This document shows positions 7,173 to 14,351 of a DNA stretch of 21,904 nucleotides, in pieces. Position 1 is the first letter of the stretch. Every line of letters starts with the position of its first letter. Source of the DNA: CAZLYX01 sp964563885 (GTDB lineage: Bacteria > Pseudomonadota > Gammaproteobacteria > Burkholderiales > Neisseriaceae); NCBI GenBank assembly GCA_964563885.1, contig CAZLYX010000032.1, positions 1 through 21,904 of the forward strand. The letters run 5' to 3'. Below the pieces are notes generated by a model, which saw nothing but the letters and a program-made list of their open reading frames with translations, searched no databases and was not told the origin of the DNA. A program made the translations under genes and the position numbers.

Positions 7173-8720
7173 ATGAAAATTAAAAATTTATTTATATACA
7201 CTTTATTTGCCGCCGTGCTAATCGTCGCGACAACATTGTGGATATCGCAACGAAACACCGCGCAAGCGCAAGGCATGTTAGGACAGATTCGTGCGTTATC
7301 TGATACTGTTGGCAAGCCCGCCGCTCAATATATTCAACCTAAAAAGCCGACTTTAGTTAAGTTTTGGGCTAGCTGGTGTCCGCTGTGTTTGGCGGGCTTA
7401 GAGGAAACTCAAAGTTGGCGTCAAAGCCCTGATTTTAAACAAGCCAATATTGTCAGCGTCGCTTCACCAGGCTATTTAAGTGAAATGAAGCCAGCTGCAT
7501 TTTTAAAGTGGTATAGCGGCTTGAATTATCCTGAGTTGCCCGTATTAGTAAATAATGATGGACAGATTGCGCGTGAAATCGGTATCAGCGTTTATCCGAG
7601 TTGGGCGCTATTTGATGAAAAAGGTGAGTTGGCGCGGGTGACAAAAGGCGATCTAAGCCGTGCGCAAGCGTTGGCTTTGCTGAGCGATGCGAATGCAGAT
7701 TTAAGTGCTGTAAAAACCAAATTTTATAAAAAAACCGACACTCAAAAGGATGCAACACACATGAACAGCAAAACCATTTACCTTGCCGGCGGCTGCTTTT
7801 GGGGCGTCGAAGCTTATTTTCAACGCATACCTGGTGTGATGGATGCCGTATCTGGTTATGCCAATGGTCGTACTGAAAATCCAAGTTATGAAGACGTGGT
7901 TCAGCGTGATACTGGCCATGCCGAAGCCGTGCGGATTACTTATGATGCCGACCAAATTAACTTAACAGATATCTTGCAATATTATTTCCGCATTATCGAC
8001 CCCATTACGCTCAATAAACAGGGCAACGATCGCGGCACTCAATACCGAACAGGCATTTATTATACTGATGCTGCTGACATACCTGTGATTAAGGCTGCGT
8101 TAGAAAAAGAGCAGCAAAAGCACACCCAAAAAGTAGTAGTTGAAAACGAACCTTTAAATCAATTTTTTGATGCTGAAGAATATCATCAGGATTATCTAGC
8201 GAAAAATCCAAATGGATATTGTCATATTGATTTACGCAAAGCGGATGAGCCCTTGCCAGGTAAAGCCACTGACAAAAAGGTATACAAAAAGCTCAGCGCT
8301 GCTGAGTTAAAGCAAAAGCTTACTTCTGAGCAGTATGATGTGACCCAAAACAGCGCAACTGAGCGGGCGTATACCCATGAATATGATGGTTTATTTGCTG
8401 CTGGGCTTTATGTCGATGTTGTGAGTGGAGAGCCGTTGTTTAGCAGTAAAGATAAATATGATGGTGGCTGTGGTTGGCCCAGTTTTACACGTCCAATTAA
8501 TAGTGATGTTGTCACTGAGCATGAAGATTTGGCTTACAATATGCGTCGTGTTGAAGTGCGCAGCGAAACTGCCGATTCACACTTAGGGCATGTGTTTACT
8601 GATGGCCCAGTTGATCGTGGCGGTTTACGCTATTGCATCAATGGCGCTAGTTTGCGTTTTATTCCGCTAGCCGATATGGATAAAGAAGGCTATGGCGCAT
8701 ATAAAGCACAAGTGCAATAA
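7173..8720 (+). CDS. msrAB: Thioredoxin-MsrA-MsrB fusion, peptide methionine sulfoxide reductase (PilB type)
   Basis: A 515-residue protein with the three-domain layout known from Neisseria PilB. Residues 1-33 form a signal anchor. A thioredoxin-like domain carries WCPLC (C69 and C72). The MsrA domain starts near residue 197 with its catalytic C208 in GGCFWG. The MsrB domain carries C433 in CGWPSF and C488 in RYCIN, the same 55-residue spacing as the recycling and catalytic cysteines of the Neisseria enzyme. MsrA reduces S-sulfoxides and MsrB R-sulfoxides of methionine, and the thioredoxin-like domain passes electrons to them. In Neisseria gonorrhoeae the full form is exported to the envelope. 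The ribosome-binding site at the first ATG is weak. An internal ATG at 7761, just before MsrA, is preceded by AAAAGGA and could give a shorter cytoplasmic form. Confidence 0.96.
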   Translation: MKIKNLFIYTLFAAVLIVATTLWISQRNTAQAQGMLGQIRALSDTVGKPAAQYIQPKKPTLVKFWASWCPLCLAGLEETQSWRQSPDFKQANIVSVASPGYLSEMKPAAFLKWYSGLNYPELPVLVNNDGQIAREIGISVYPSWALFDEKGELARVTKGDLSRAQALALLSDANADLSAVKTKFYKKTDTQKDATHMNSKTIYLAGGCFWGVEAYFQRIPGVMDAVSGYANGRTENPSYEDVVQRDTGHAEAVRITYDADQINLTDILQYYFRIIDPITLNKQGNDRGTQYRTGIYYTDAADIPVIKAALEKEQQKHTQKVVVENEPLNQFFDAEEYHQDYLAKNPNGYCHIDLRKADEPLPGKATDKKVYKKLSAAELKQKLTSEQYDVTQNSATERAYTHEYDGLFAAGLYVDVVSGEPLFSSKDKYDGGCGWPSFTRPINSDVVTEHEDLAYNMRRVEVRSETADSHLGHVFTDGPVDRGGLRYCINGASLRFIPLADMDKEGYGAYKAQVQ

Positions 8721-8886
8721 ACTAAGCTAATAAAAGTTTATTTTGGGTTGAGTAATCTAAATAAAATATCAAGCTTTATGGATTGACGTATGAATGGATT
8801 AAATCTAAGAGTGCTTAGCGATTTGGTATTTGGAAAATAAAACCAACACGAGATACATTTATACTGATATTGGCCAAGCTAAAATT

Positions 8887-8932
8887 AAAGGCTACCTGAA
8901 AACAAAATTAAAAATGTTTTCATGTAGCCTTT
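8887..8932. terminator. Bidirectional DUS-pair terminator between msrAB and nusB
   Basis: Perfect AGGCTACCTGAA at 8889-8900 faces TTCATGTAGCCT at 8919-8930 (one mismatch). With flanking bases the stem is 17 bp (8887-8903 with 8916-8932), one mismatch, 12-nt loop. Short T-runs flank it on both strands. It lies between the converging msrAB and nusB genes. Confidence 0.75.
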
Positions 8933-8954
8933 TGTATTGATTTAACCTGCGCAG

Positions 8955-9386
8955 TTATTGGTTTCGTTTTGGATCGTTTGGACGAAGTTGCACAGCTAAT
9001 TTATCAAGAATGCCATTTACAAACTTATGACCATCAGTGCCGCCGAAAGTTTTAGTCACCTCAATAGCCTCATTAATAATAACGGGGTAAGGTGTTTCTG
9101 GCATCGCGCTTAGCTCATGACAAGCCATTAACAAAACAGCACGCTCGATTGGGCTGAGTTCGTTTTCATCGCGATCTAGAAGCGGGCGAATAATTTGCAT
9201 ATATTCGCGCTGCTTGGTGTGTGTGCCGAGAAATAAAGTAGTGAACAATGTTTCATCGGCGCGGTTAAAATCACTGCTTTCGCGGATATTTTTCACTACT
9301 TCAGGTGCGGCAGTATCGTTGATGGCAGACTGATACAGCGCCTGAACAGTGAATTCGCGCGAACGGCGGCGTGAAGTTTTTTTCAT
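8955..9386 (-). CDS. nusB: Transcription antitermination factor NusB
   Basis: A 143-residue all-helical RNA-binding protein that, with NusE (S10), binds the boxA element and supports antitermination on rRNA operons. Diagnostic features are the N-terminal RRRSREFTVQALYQ, the LLDRDENELSPIERAVLLMACHEL block, and the C-terminal PYPVIINEAIEVTKTFGGTDGHKFVNGILDKLA. Length is typical. The ATG at 9386 is preceded by AAGGAAA. ribH lies 69 bp upstream on the same strand, the usual ribH-nusB order of many proteobacteria, so the two are very likely one transcription unit. Confidence 0.96.
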   Translation of the reverse strand: MKKTSRRRSREFTVQALYQSAINDTAAPEVVKNIRESSDFNRADETLFTTLFLGTHTKQREYMQIIRPLLDRDENELSPIERAVLLMACHELSAMPETPYPVIINEAIEVTKTFGGTDGHKFVNGILDKLAVQLRPNDPKRNQ

Positions 9387-9410
9387 GTGGTTTCCTTAAC
9401 CAAAGGTAAT

Positions 9411-9440
9411 GCAGACAACCGATATCAACCTGTTGTCTGT
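9411..9440 (-). other. Intercistronic hairpin between ribH and nusB
   Basis: GCAGACAAC at 9411-9419 pairs with GTTGTCTGT at 9432-9440 (8 Watson-Crick pairs plus a terminal wobble) around a 12-nt loop. No T-tract follows in either direction, so it is not a standard terminator. It could be an mRNA processing or stabilising structure, or chance. Confidence 0.35.
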
Positions 9441-9455
9441 AATCAAAAGCAATTG

Positions 9456-9941
9456 TTACTTCTTTTTGTTGTGTGCAGAGTGCAACTTTGCTAACAAGTT
9501 AGTGCACTCAACCGCTACCATCGCTGCTTCGGCTGCTTTGTCTTGAATACGTGCTTGCGCTTGGGCGTCGTTTTCGGTGGTGAGAATTGCGTTTGCAATA
9601 GGCAAGTTAAAATCTAAACCCACGCGGGTGATGCCAGCCCCAGATTCATTTGATACTAATTCAAAATGGTAGGTTTCACCACGAATCACTGCACCTATGG
9701 CGATAAGCGCATCAAATTTACCCAAGATAGCCATATTTTGTAGAATCAACGGAACTTCCAGTGCGCCGGGTACAGTGACCACAGTGATGTGTTTATTTTT
9801 TACGCCTAGTTCACGCAACTTGTCGGTACAGATTTCCAGCATGGCAGTGCCGATTTCATTGCTGAAACGTGCTTGTACGATGCCGATGCGCATACCTTTG
9901 CTTTTGTTTTTACCTTTGGATTTTGGTTTAATAGTTTTCAT
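9456..9941 (-). CDS. ribH: 6,7-dimethyl-8-ribityllumazine synthase
   Basis: Lumazine synthase catalyses the next-to-last step of riboflavin synthesis, joining 3,4-dihydroxy-2-butanone 4-phosphate to 5-amino-6-ribitylaminouracil. The 161-residue protein has the family blocks: GIVQARFSNEIG at the substrate site, VTVPGALEVPLILQ, AIGAVIRGETYHFE with the catalytic histidine H92, and the SNESGAGITRVGLD segment. I place the start at 9941 (MKTIKPK), which follows AAAGGC; the frame is open to a further ATG at 9977, but the extra 12 residues overlap a hairpin and are not typical of the family. The basic start (KPKSKGKNKSKG) is an N-terminal extension before the core. nusB follows on the same strand. 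The other riboflavin genes of the window are 6 kb away. Confidence 0.95.
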   Translation of the reverse strand: MKTIKPKSKGKNKSKGMRIGIVQARFSNEIGTAMLEICTDKLRELGVKNKHITVVTVPGALEVPLILQNMAILGKFDALIAIGAVIRGETYHFELVSNESGAGITRVGLDFNLPIANAILTTENDAQAQARIQDKAAEAAMVAVECTNLLAKLHSAHNKKK

Positions 9942-9972
9942 GTCAGCCTTTCGATCAAAATGGAAAATAGAA

Positions 9973-10009
9973 TACATGAAGGCTATCTGAAGCGTTCAGA
10001 TAGCATGTA
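9973..10009 (-). other. Hairpin from a decayed DUS pair upstream of ribH
   Basis: AGGCTATCTGAA (9980-9991) and TTCAGATAGCAT (9995-10006) derive from a DUS pair, but both carry the matching change at the same stem position, so they still pair. The stem extends with TACATG (9973-9978) against CATGTA (10004-10009), leaving a 4-nt bulge. It lies 31 bp upstream of the ribH start and just after the DUF2185 stop. No T-tract follows on the minus strand. Confidence 0.55.
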
Positions 10010-10013
10010 ATGT

Positions 10014-10337
10014 TTAGTCTTTGGGTTGCCAGTCTGCAACTGCTTCAAATTCGCCGCTATCATTTAATTCCCAAGCTGAACCTTCGGCTTGGTTGGTTAA
10101 AGCAGCAAGTGCAGGATTGGTTTGAGTGATGTCACTCACGTTATAAACGGTGAAGTTGTCTGGGTTTTCGGTGTATTCATCGCTTTCATTACCACTAAAG
10201 AAGCGCCAACCACTGTCGTTTTCGAATACGGGTGCTTCACGATACATAAAGCCGACTGCCTCGCCATGTTCACTAACGGCTTTGGTGGCAATACAACGGC
10301 CAAGCGCAGTAGATAAGGCTTGAGCGAATTTATTCAT
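10014..10337 (-). CDS. DUF2185 domain-containing protein
   Basis: A 107-residue cytoplasmic protein of the DUF2185 family, which is related to Imm33-type immunity proteins. Recognisable pieces are GRCIATKAVSEHGEAVGFMYREAP, SGWRFFSGNESDEYTENPDNF and the WELNDSGEF near the end. The start is placed at the ATG at 10337 (MNKFAQALS). A longer frame begins at a TTG at 10364, but its extra nine codons run through the DUS at 10341-10352, so I discount it. No strong ribosome-binding site precedes either start. There is no toxin gene next to it, so an immunity role is not supported here; stand-alone DUF2185 proteins are common and their role is unknown to me. It is transcribed toward ribH. Confidence 0.8.
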   Translation of the reverse strand: MNKFAQALSTALGRCIATKAVSEHGEAVGFMYREAPVFENDSGWRFFSGNESDEYTENPDNFTVYNVSDITQTNPALAALTNQAEGSAWELNDSGEFEAVADWQPKD

Positions 10338-10340
10338 GAT

Positions 10341-10352
10341 TTCAGGTAGCCT
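10341..10352 (-). repeat. DNA uptake sequence in the leader of the DUF2185 gene
   Basis: Perfect TTCAGGTAGCCT. On the minus strand it lies 3 nt upstream of the likely ATG at 10337, where a ribosome-binding site would be expected; the AGG within the DUS could play that part. Confidence 0.85.
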
Positions 10353-10411
10353 GATGAGTAACAATATAAAGGTTTATTCTACACTAATCGGCATGTTTTC
10401 GCACGGCATCG

Positions 10412-11296
10412 TTAAGCAAACTTTGGCTTAAATGAACCCAAATAAATTGCCAACAACGTTAACGCAGCACCGATCCATTGCAAGGCATTAATCGATTTTT
10501 GTAGCCAGAAGTAATCTATTGCCAGCGCAGCAACAGGCTCGCTCAGCAACAATAAGCCCGTTAGCGTGAGCGAAAGCAGTGGCACAGCATAAGCGATTAA
10601 GCCCCACGCCACACATTGCATCACTGCGCCATAAATTAAAATCAAGCCCACATCTCGCAGAGTAACAGGATAAAGGCTACCTGAATTAAATAATAGCGAA
10701 GGTATAATCAACGCCAACATGCCGCCTAAGCTAATCAATAACATCATTGGAAACAGCGCCACTTTTTCAATATCGTGGGTGATGCGAATAAATACCATGG
10801 ATAAAGCCAGCATCACACCAGATAGAATGCCGCTAGCAAAACCCCAGCTAGCTTCGGCATTGTGATTAAATTCAGGGCTAGCAATCATGATGACGCCAGC
10901 CAGTGCCAAAGCCAAACTGAATATTTGCAGCTTAGATAAACGTTCACCAAAAAACATTAATCCAATCGACGATAAAAAGAAAATCTGCAAGCTATTCAGT
11001 AATGTCGAGATGCCAGGGCCAACAGCATAAATGCTTTCATGCCAGAAAGCTAAATCCAACCCAAGAAACGCGCCTGAGAGCAGCGCCATTTTTAGCGCAC
11101 GTGCTTGTTTTGGTAGTGATTGTTTAAACGCACGCATCAGCAACCAGAAAATCACTGCGGCTACTGCCAATCGCCAAAAAGCAATCGCAAAAGCGCCTAC
11201 AGGCACAAATTTTACAATGAGGCTGCCCATGCCAAAAACAACACAGCCAACAATTAGGCCTGGGGCAGCAAAACGTGTATTTGGCGAAGTCATCAT
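10412..11296 (-). CDS. EamA/DMT family transporter
   Basis: A 294-residue inner-membrane protein of the drug/metabolite transporter superfamily. About ten hydrophobic segments are visible, arranged as two EamA repeats of about five helices each (roughly residues 10-137 and 148-290). Typical features are the early GMGSLIVKFVPVGAFAIAFWRLAVAA, the GLDLAFWHESIYAVGPGISTLLNSLQIFF segment around the end of helix 3, and the second-repeat LLSEPVAALAIDYFWLQKSINALQWIGAAL. The substrate cannot be told from sequence; relatives export amino acids or other metabolites. Two consecutive ATGs (11296 and 11293) could both start it. A perfect DUS lies inside the coding region at about residues 204-208, encoding SGSL in a loop. 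Confidence 0.9.
   Translation of the reverse strand: MMTSPNTRFAAPGLIVGCVVFGMGSLIVKFVPVGAFAIAFWRLAVAAVIFWLLMRAFKQSLPKQARALKMALLSGAFLGLDLAFWHESIYAVGPGISTLLNSLQIFFLSSIGLMFFGERLSKLQIFSLALALAGVIMIASPEFNHNAEASWGFASGILSGVMLALSMVFIRITHDIEKVALFPMMLLISLGGMLALIIPSLLFNSGSLYPVTLRDVGLILIYGAVMQCVAWGLIAYAVPLLSLTLTGLLLLSEPVAALAIDYFWLQKSINALQWIGAALTLLAIYLGSFKPKFA
10674..10685 (+). repeat. DNA uptake sequence inside the EamA gene
   Basis: Perfect AGGCTACCTGAA. On the coding strand it reads as codons for (N)SGSL(Y) in a hydrophilic loop between membrane segments of the transporter. Confidence 0.85.
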
Positions 11297-11487
11297 TGCA
11301 GCCTACATAAAGTCAGATAAAGTTAAGATAAATAAAGCGTTAAATCCCGCTAGCCGCTAGTCTATCGGGCTGAGCATACTGGTGCAATTAAAATGCCTTT
11401 TACGCAGCTAAAGTGGGTAATAAGGTGCAGCGAAGAACTGCTTTAAGCCAGCCACTGGGTGAATTAAGCCATTATAGAGGTAACAAT

Positions 11488-11538
11488 ATGAAAAAAATCG
11501 TTGATATTTGCGTGCGGCTGTTTATATTCAGGCGATAA
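11488..11538 (+). CDS. Possible 16-residue leader peptide upstream of aspC
   Basis: ATG at 11488 is preceded by AGAGGT with 6-nt spacing, a better ribosome-binding site than many real genes in this window. It encodes MKKIVDICVRLFIFRR and stops at 11536-11538, 77 bp before the aspC start. The peptide is not rich in one amino acid and I see no clear pair of competing hairpins after it, so classical attenuation is not shown. It may be a translated upstream ORF, a remnant, or chance. Confidence 0.25.
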   Translation: MKKIVDICVRLFIFRR

Positions 11539-11549
11539 CAAGCTACTAT
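11521..11549 (+). promoter_or_regulatory. Weak candidate promoter of aspC
   Basis: TTTATA (11521-11526) and TACTAT (11544-11549) are separated by 17 bp and each match four of six consensus bases. The transcription start would be about 60 bp before the aspC start, downstream of most of the 16-codon ORF. Support is limited to this pattern. Confidence 0.25.
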
Positions 11550-11615
11550 TGTATGGTTTAGCACAGTAAATAAAACTGTCAATTTTATTGTTAATATTTT
11601 GAGGAAGGTGTCATT

Positions 11616-12806
11616 ATGTTTGAAAAAATTCAGGCCGCGCCAGCCGATCCAATTTTAGGCTTGGGCGAAGCATTTAAAGCGGAAACCCGTGATGTTAAAG
11701 TTAACTTGGGCATTGGCGTATATAAAGATGCCGCTGGCCAAACCCCGATTGTAAAAGCCGTAAAAGAAGCTGAAAAACGCTTGCTGGCAACTGAGAATAC
11801 TAAAAACTACCTGGGCATTGACGGTGTAGCTGCATTTAATACTGAAACTCAAAAATTATTATTTGGCGCAGATAGTGAGGTTGTAACTTCTAAGCGCGCG
11901 AAAACCGCTCAAAGTTTGGGTGGAACAGGCGCTTTACGTGTGGCTGCTGAATTTATTAAACGCCAAACCAATGCTAAAAATGTGTGGATTAGCGCGCCAA
12001 CTTGGCCAAACCAAAATGCTATTTTTGCTGCAGTAGGCGTAAATATTTGTGATTACCGCTATTATGACAAAGCCAGCCACGGCTTAGATTGGGCAGGCAT
12101 GATTGCCGATTTAGCCCAAGCTGAAGCAGGTGATGTGGTGTTATTGCACGGCTGCTGCCACAACCCAACCGGTATTGATCCAACGCCAGAACAGTGGGCA
12201 GAATTAGCTAAAATGTCAGCCGAAAAAGGCTGGTTGCCATTATTTGACTTTGCTTATCAAGGCTTTGCCAATGGCTTAGAACAAGATGCAATTGGTTTGC
12301 GTACCTTTGCCAAAAACCATAAAGAATTATTAGTAGCCAGCTCATATTCTAAAAACTTTGGTTTGTATAACGAGCGGGTCGGTGCATTTACGGTTGTTGC
12401 CGCAAACGATGAAATAGCAACGCGTGCATTTAGCCAAGTTAAAACAATTATCCGTACCTTGTATTCAAATCCCTCATCGCATGGTGCTAGCGCAGTAGCA
12501 TTGGTATTGCAAGATGCTGATTTAAAAGCGCAATGGGTTGCTGAGCTAGATGAAATGCGTGAACGAATCAAACAGATGCGTCAAAAATTTGTTGATTTAT
12601 TAAAAGAATGTGGCGCAGAGCAAGACTTCAGTTTTATCATTCAGCAAAATGGTATGTTTTCGTTTAGCGGTTTAACGGCTGAGCAGGTTGATCGTTTGAA
12701 AGATGAATTTGCCATTTATGCGGTGCGTTCAGGCCGCATCAACGTGGCGGGTATTACTGAAGCGAATATTCGTTACCTGTGTGAGAGTATTGTAAAAGTG
12801 CTGTAA
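11616..12806 (+). CDS. aspC: Aspartate/aromatic amino acid aminotransferase
   Basis: A 396-residue class I PLP-dependent aminotransferase that transfers the amino group between aspartate (and often tyrosine or phenylalanine) and 2-oxoglutarate. It follows E. coli AspC closely from MFEKIQAAPADPILGLGEAF onward and has the same length. The PLP lysine is K246 in SSYSKNFGLYNERVG and the carboxylate-binding arginine is R374 in SGRINVAG, both at the E. coli AspC positions. Other blocks are GGTGALRVAAEF, the HGCCHNPTGIDPT cofactor loop and LPLFDFAYQGFANGLEQDA. The sequence is closer to AspC than to TyrB, but dual specificity cannot be excluded. The ATG is preceded by a strong GAGGAAGG at 7-nt spacing. 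A strong terminator follows the stop. Confidence 0.95.
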   Translation: MFEKIQAAPADPILGLGEAFKAETRDVKVNLGIGVYKDAAGQTPIVKAVKEAEKRLLATENTKNYLGIDGVAAFNTETQKLLFGADSEVVTSKRAKTAQSLGGTGALRVAAEFIKRQTNAKNVWISAPTWPNQNAIFAAVGVNICDYRYYDKASHGLDWAGMIADLAQAEAGDVVLLHGCCHNPTGIDPTPEQWAELAKMSAEKGWLPLFDFAYQGFANGLEQDAIGLRTFAKNHKELLVASSYSKNFGLYNERVGAFTVVAANDEIATRAFSQVKTIIRTLYSNPSSHGASAVALVLQDADLKAQWVAELDEMRERIKQMRQKFVDLLKECGAEQDFSFIIQQNGMFSFSGLTAEQVDRLKDEFAIYAVRSGRINVAGITEANIRYLCESIVKVL

Positions 12807-13222
12807 TGGCTTAATACTTGAGCATTAATTTAAAAAGGCTACCTGAAAGATTATGTTCAGGTAGCCTTTTTTTTGTATTTATGTCTTGAGTTTAAGCATA
12901 GCTGTGAACGTATATTGAACAGCCGTGGATCAATGTATACATTAGCCGTTAAACGCTGGTTAGCAAATAGAAAAGGCGTTGTAACTTGAATGGCTGAGTG
13001 TTGAGTATTCATATTCAAGCCCGATAGAATATGCTGCAGCAGATAGAACTGAGTTTTGTTGAATAAGAAACTAACAAGCAGGGTAATTTTCAAGTCACGG
13101 ATTGAGTTATATAAGAATTTTAGTAAAGATATTATGTCATATACTGAATAATACTTGAGATCTTAGAATATTGTTCGCTAAGCGATTAATGGCGCACCTT
13201 TGATACATAAAATAAGCGGAAT
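12807..13222. other. 416-bp gene-free stretch after aspC
   Basis: Apart from the aspC terminator at its left end I see no supported feature. A 78-codon minus-strand frame (12857-13093) starts at a TTG without ribosome-binding site, ends inside the DUS hairpin and matches no family I know, so I do not call it a gene. No uptake sequence lies beyond 12867. The low-GC accessory-looking region with two membrane proteins begins here. Confidence 0.5.
12832..12874 (+). terminator. DUS-pair terminator of aspC
   Basis: Perfect AGGCTACCTGAA at 12836-12847 and perfect TTCAGGTAGCCT at 12856-12867. With flanking A and T the stem is 16 bp (12832-12847 with 12856-12871), 8-nt loop, and the run of T reaches position 12874. 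It is the clearest DUS-based intrinsic terminator in the window. Confidence 0.92.
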
Positions 13223-13636
13223 ATGTTAATGGCACTACGATTTTGGTTGGTAATTTTGTTTTGCTTAACAGAAGCCGCGCTGTCTTCTGTTCTAATTGTT
13301 CAGCAAGCACATATTTTGCGTTTCATTGAGGGTGATAAGATCGAGCTTTTCGGAGGCCCCACTTACGTATACTTTTCCCCGTTTAAATTTAGAATTATTA
13401 CCTTACAATTGATTCTTCAAGTGCTTGTTGTTGCTGGAGTGGCGTTTTATAAATCTAGCTCGATTCTTTATATTGTAGGAAGTGTGATTTTATCTGTTCT
13501 AATTTGGTGTGTCTTATTTTATCTTTATACTGGTGATGTGTTTTTTCCGATAATTGCTCTAGCTAACCTACATTGGGTTGTATTGATGTCAATGCTGTCT
13601 TGGTATTATTTTGTTCGAATTTTACGAGCATTTTGA
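13223..13636 (+). CDS. Hypothetical four-helix membrane protein (137 aa)
   Basis: I do not recognise this protein. It has four hydrophobic segments at about residues 5-27, 55-77, 80-102 and 107-132, with a polar loop between the first two (FIEGDKIELFGGPTYVYFSPFKFR), which is probably extracytoplasmic. Few charged residues occur elsewhere. ATGs at 13223 and 13229 are both possible; AGCGGA lies before them, better spaced for 13229. Codons such as AGA and CTA are used, and the DNA is more A/T-rich than neighbouring housekeeping genes. No DUS lies in the surrounding 1.4 kb. A second small membrane protein of similar size follows 214 bp downstream. The frame reads well as a membrane protein, so it is probably real. 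Confidence 0.6.
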   Translation: MLMALRFWLVILFCLTEAALSSVLIVQQAHILRFIEGDKIELFGGPTYVYFSPFKFRIITLQLILQVLVVAGVAFYKSSSILYIVGSVILSVLIWCVLFYLYTGDVFFPIIALANLHWVVLMSMLSWYYFVRILRAF

Positions 13637-13850
13637 TTGTCTGGTAATTTAGATAGAGCAATTTCCCAATGTATCGAGCGCAATAAGCATTCGGGATATG
13701 TTTCTATTTAAGTCTATAGGCTCTTAGTCAAGTATAGATTATGTATAAAATTTTCATTGGTCTATTGCATGCTAGTGTTCTGTATATACGAATGGATTTT
13801 CTTATGAATAGCTGCTAAAGAGTGTTTCATTTGATTTTTAAGGATATTGA

Positions 13851-14222
13851 ATGAAAATACGGTTGTCGATTTTTGGATATATCTATGTGCTCGTTTTTTG
13901 GGTCGCGATGTATATCAAGGCTTTTAGAGTAGGCGATGATGAGGCTCAAGCCTATACATTGATTTATCTGAGTGTCACCGTTTTGCTGGTTGTATTTTTC
14001 ATGTTGCTAGATAGGAACAATTTGTTCTGTCAGTCGATTACTGTAAAGCCAGGCTTACTATGGGCGCTTTTTGATTTTTTGGTTTTTGCTATAGTGATTG
14101 TGGTTTTTTTTGGGAAAAATTTGAGTCAGGGGTTAAATTTAATTGATTGGATAGGAGTGCTGCTTGGTTACTTTATTGTATTGAAATTAAGCAGGGTGGC
14201 TTTTCAATATTTAGTTCGATAA
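13851..14222 (+). CDS. Hypothetical four-helix membrane protein (123 aa)
   Basis: An unrecognised protein with four hydrophobic segments at about residues 5-23, 35-54, 68-88 and 98-116. A short polar stretch (RVGDDEAQAY) separates the first two and DRNNLFCQSITVKPG the second and third. The start at 13851 is preceded by AAGGAT at good spacing, which supports translation. Like the gene before it, it is A/T-rich and lies in a region without uptake sequences, which suggests recently acquired or lineage-specific DNA. The two proteins have a similar size and helix number but I see no clear sequence similarity between them. A bidirectional DUS terminator follows. Function unknown. Confidence 0.65.
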   Translation: MKIRLSIFGYIYVLVFWVAMYIKAFRVGDDEAQAYTLIYLSVTVLLVVFFMLLDRNNLFCQSITVKPGLLWALFDFLVFAIVIVVFFGKNLSQGLNLIDWIGVLLGYFIVLKLSRVAFQYLVR

Positions 14223-14288
14223 ATCGGTGAGCTAGACTGCCACTTAATTGCCCTCTTAAATCCTGCGCCTCCTGATTGAATACCTAAT

Positions 14289-14326
14289 AAAAAGGCTACC
14301 TGAACAATCTTTCAGGTAGCCTTTTT
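14289..14326. terminator. Bidirectional DUS-pair terminator
   Basis: Perfect AGGCTACCTGAA at 14293-14304 and perfect TTCAGGTAGCCT at 14311-14322. The stem reaches 16 bp (14289-14304 with 14311-14326) with a 6-nt loop and five-base A and T runs on either side, so it can act in both directions. It lies between the converging 123-aa membrane-protein gene and the ribBX-type gene. Confidence 0.9.
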
Positions 14327-14351
14327 GTGTTGTTATAAACAAGCTGTTGAT

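Larger units (their letters stand above)
11297..11615. other. 319-bp intergenic region between EamA gene and aspC
   Basis: The divergent promoters of the EamA gene and aspC should lie here. I see no DUS. It holds a 16-codon ORF with a good ribosome-binding site (11488-11538, listed separately), a short tandem GCTAGCCGCTAG near 11349, and a weak promoter-like pair upstream of aspC. Nothing else is supported. Confidence 0.6.

Noticed and set aside
12857..13093. 78-codon open frame on the minus strand after aspC
   Set aside because: It starts at a TTG with no ribosome-binding site, its last codons lie inside the DUS terminator of aspC, and the product matches no family I recognise.
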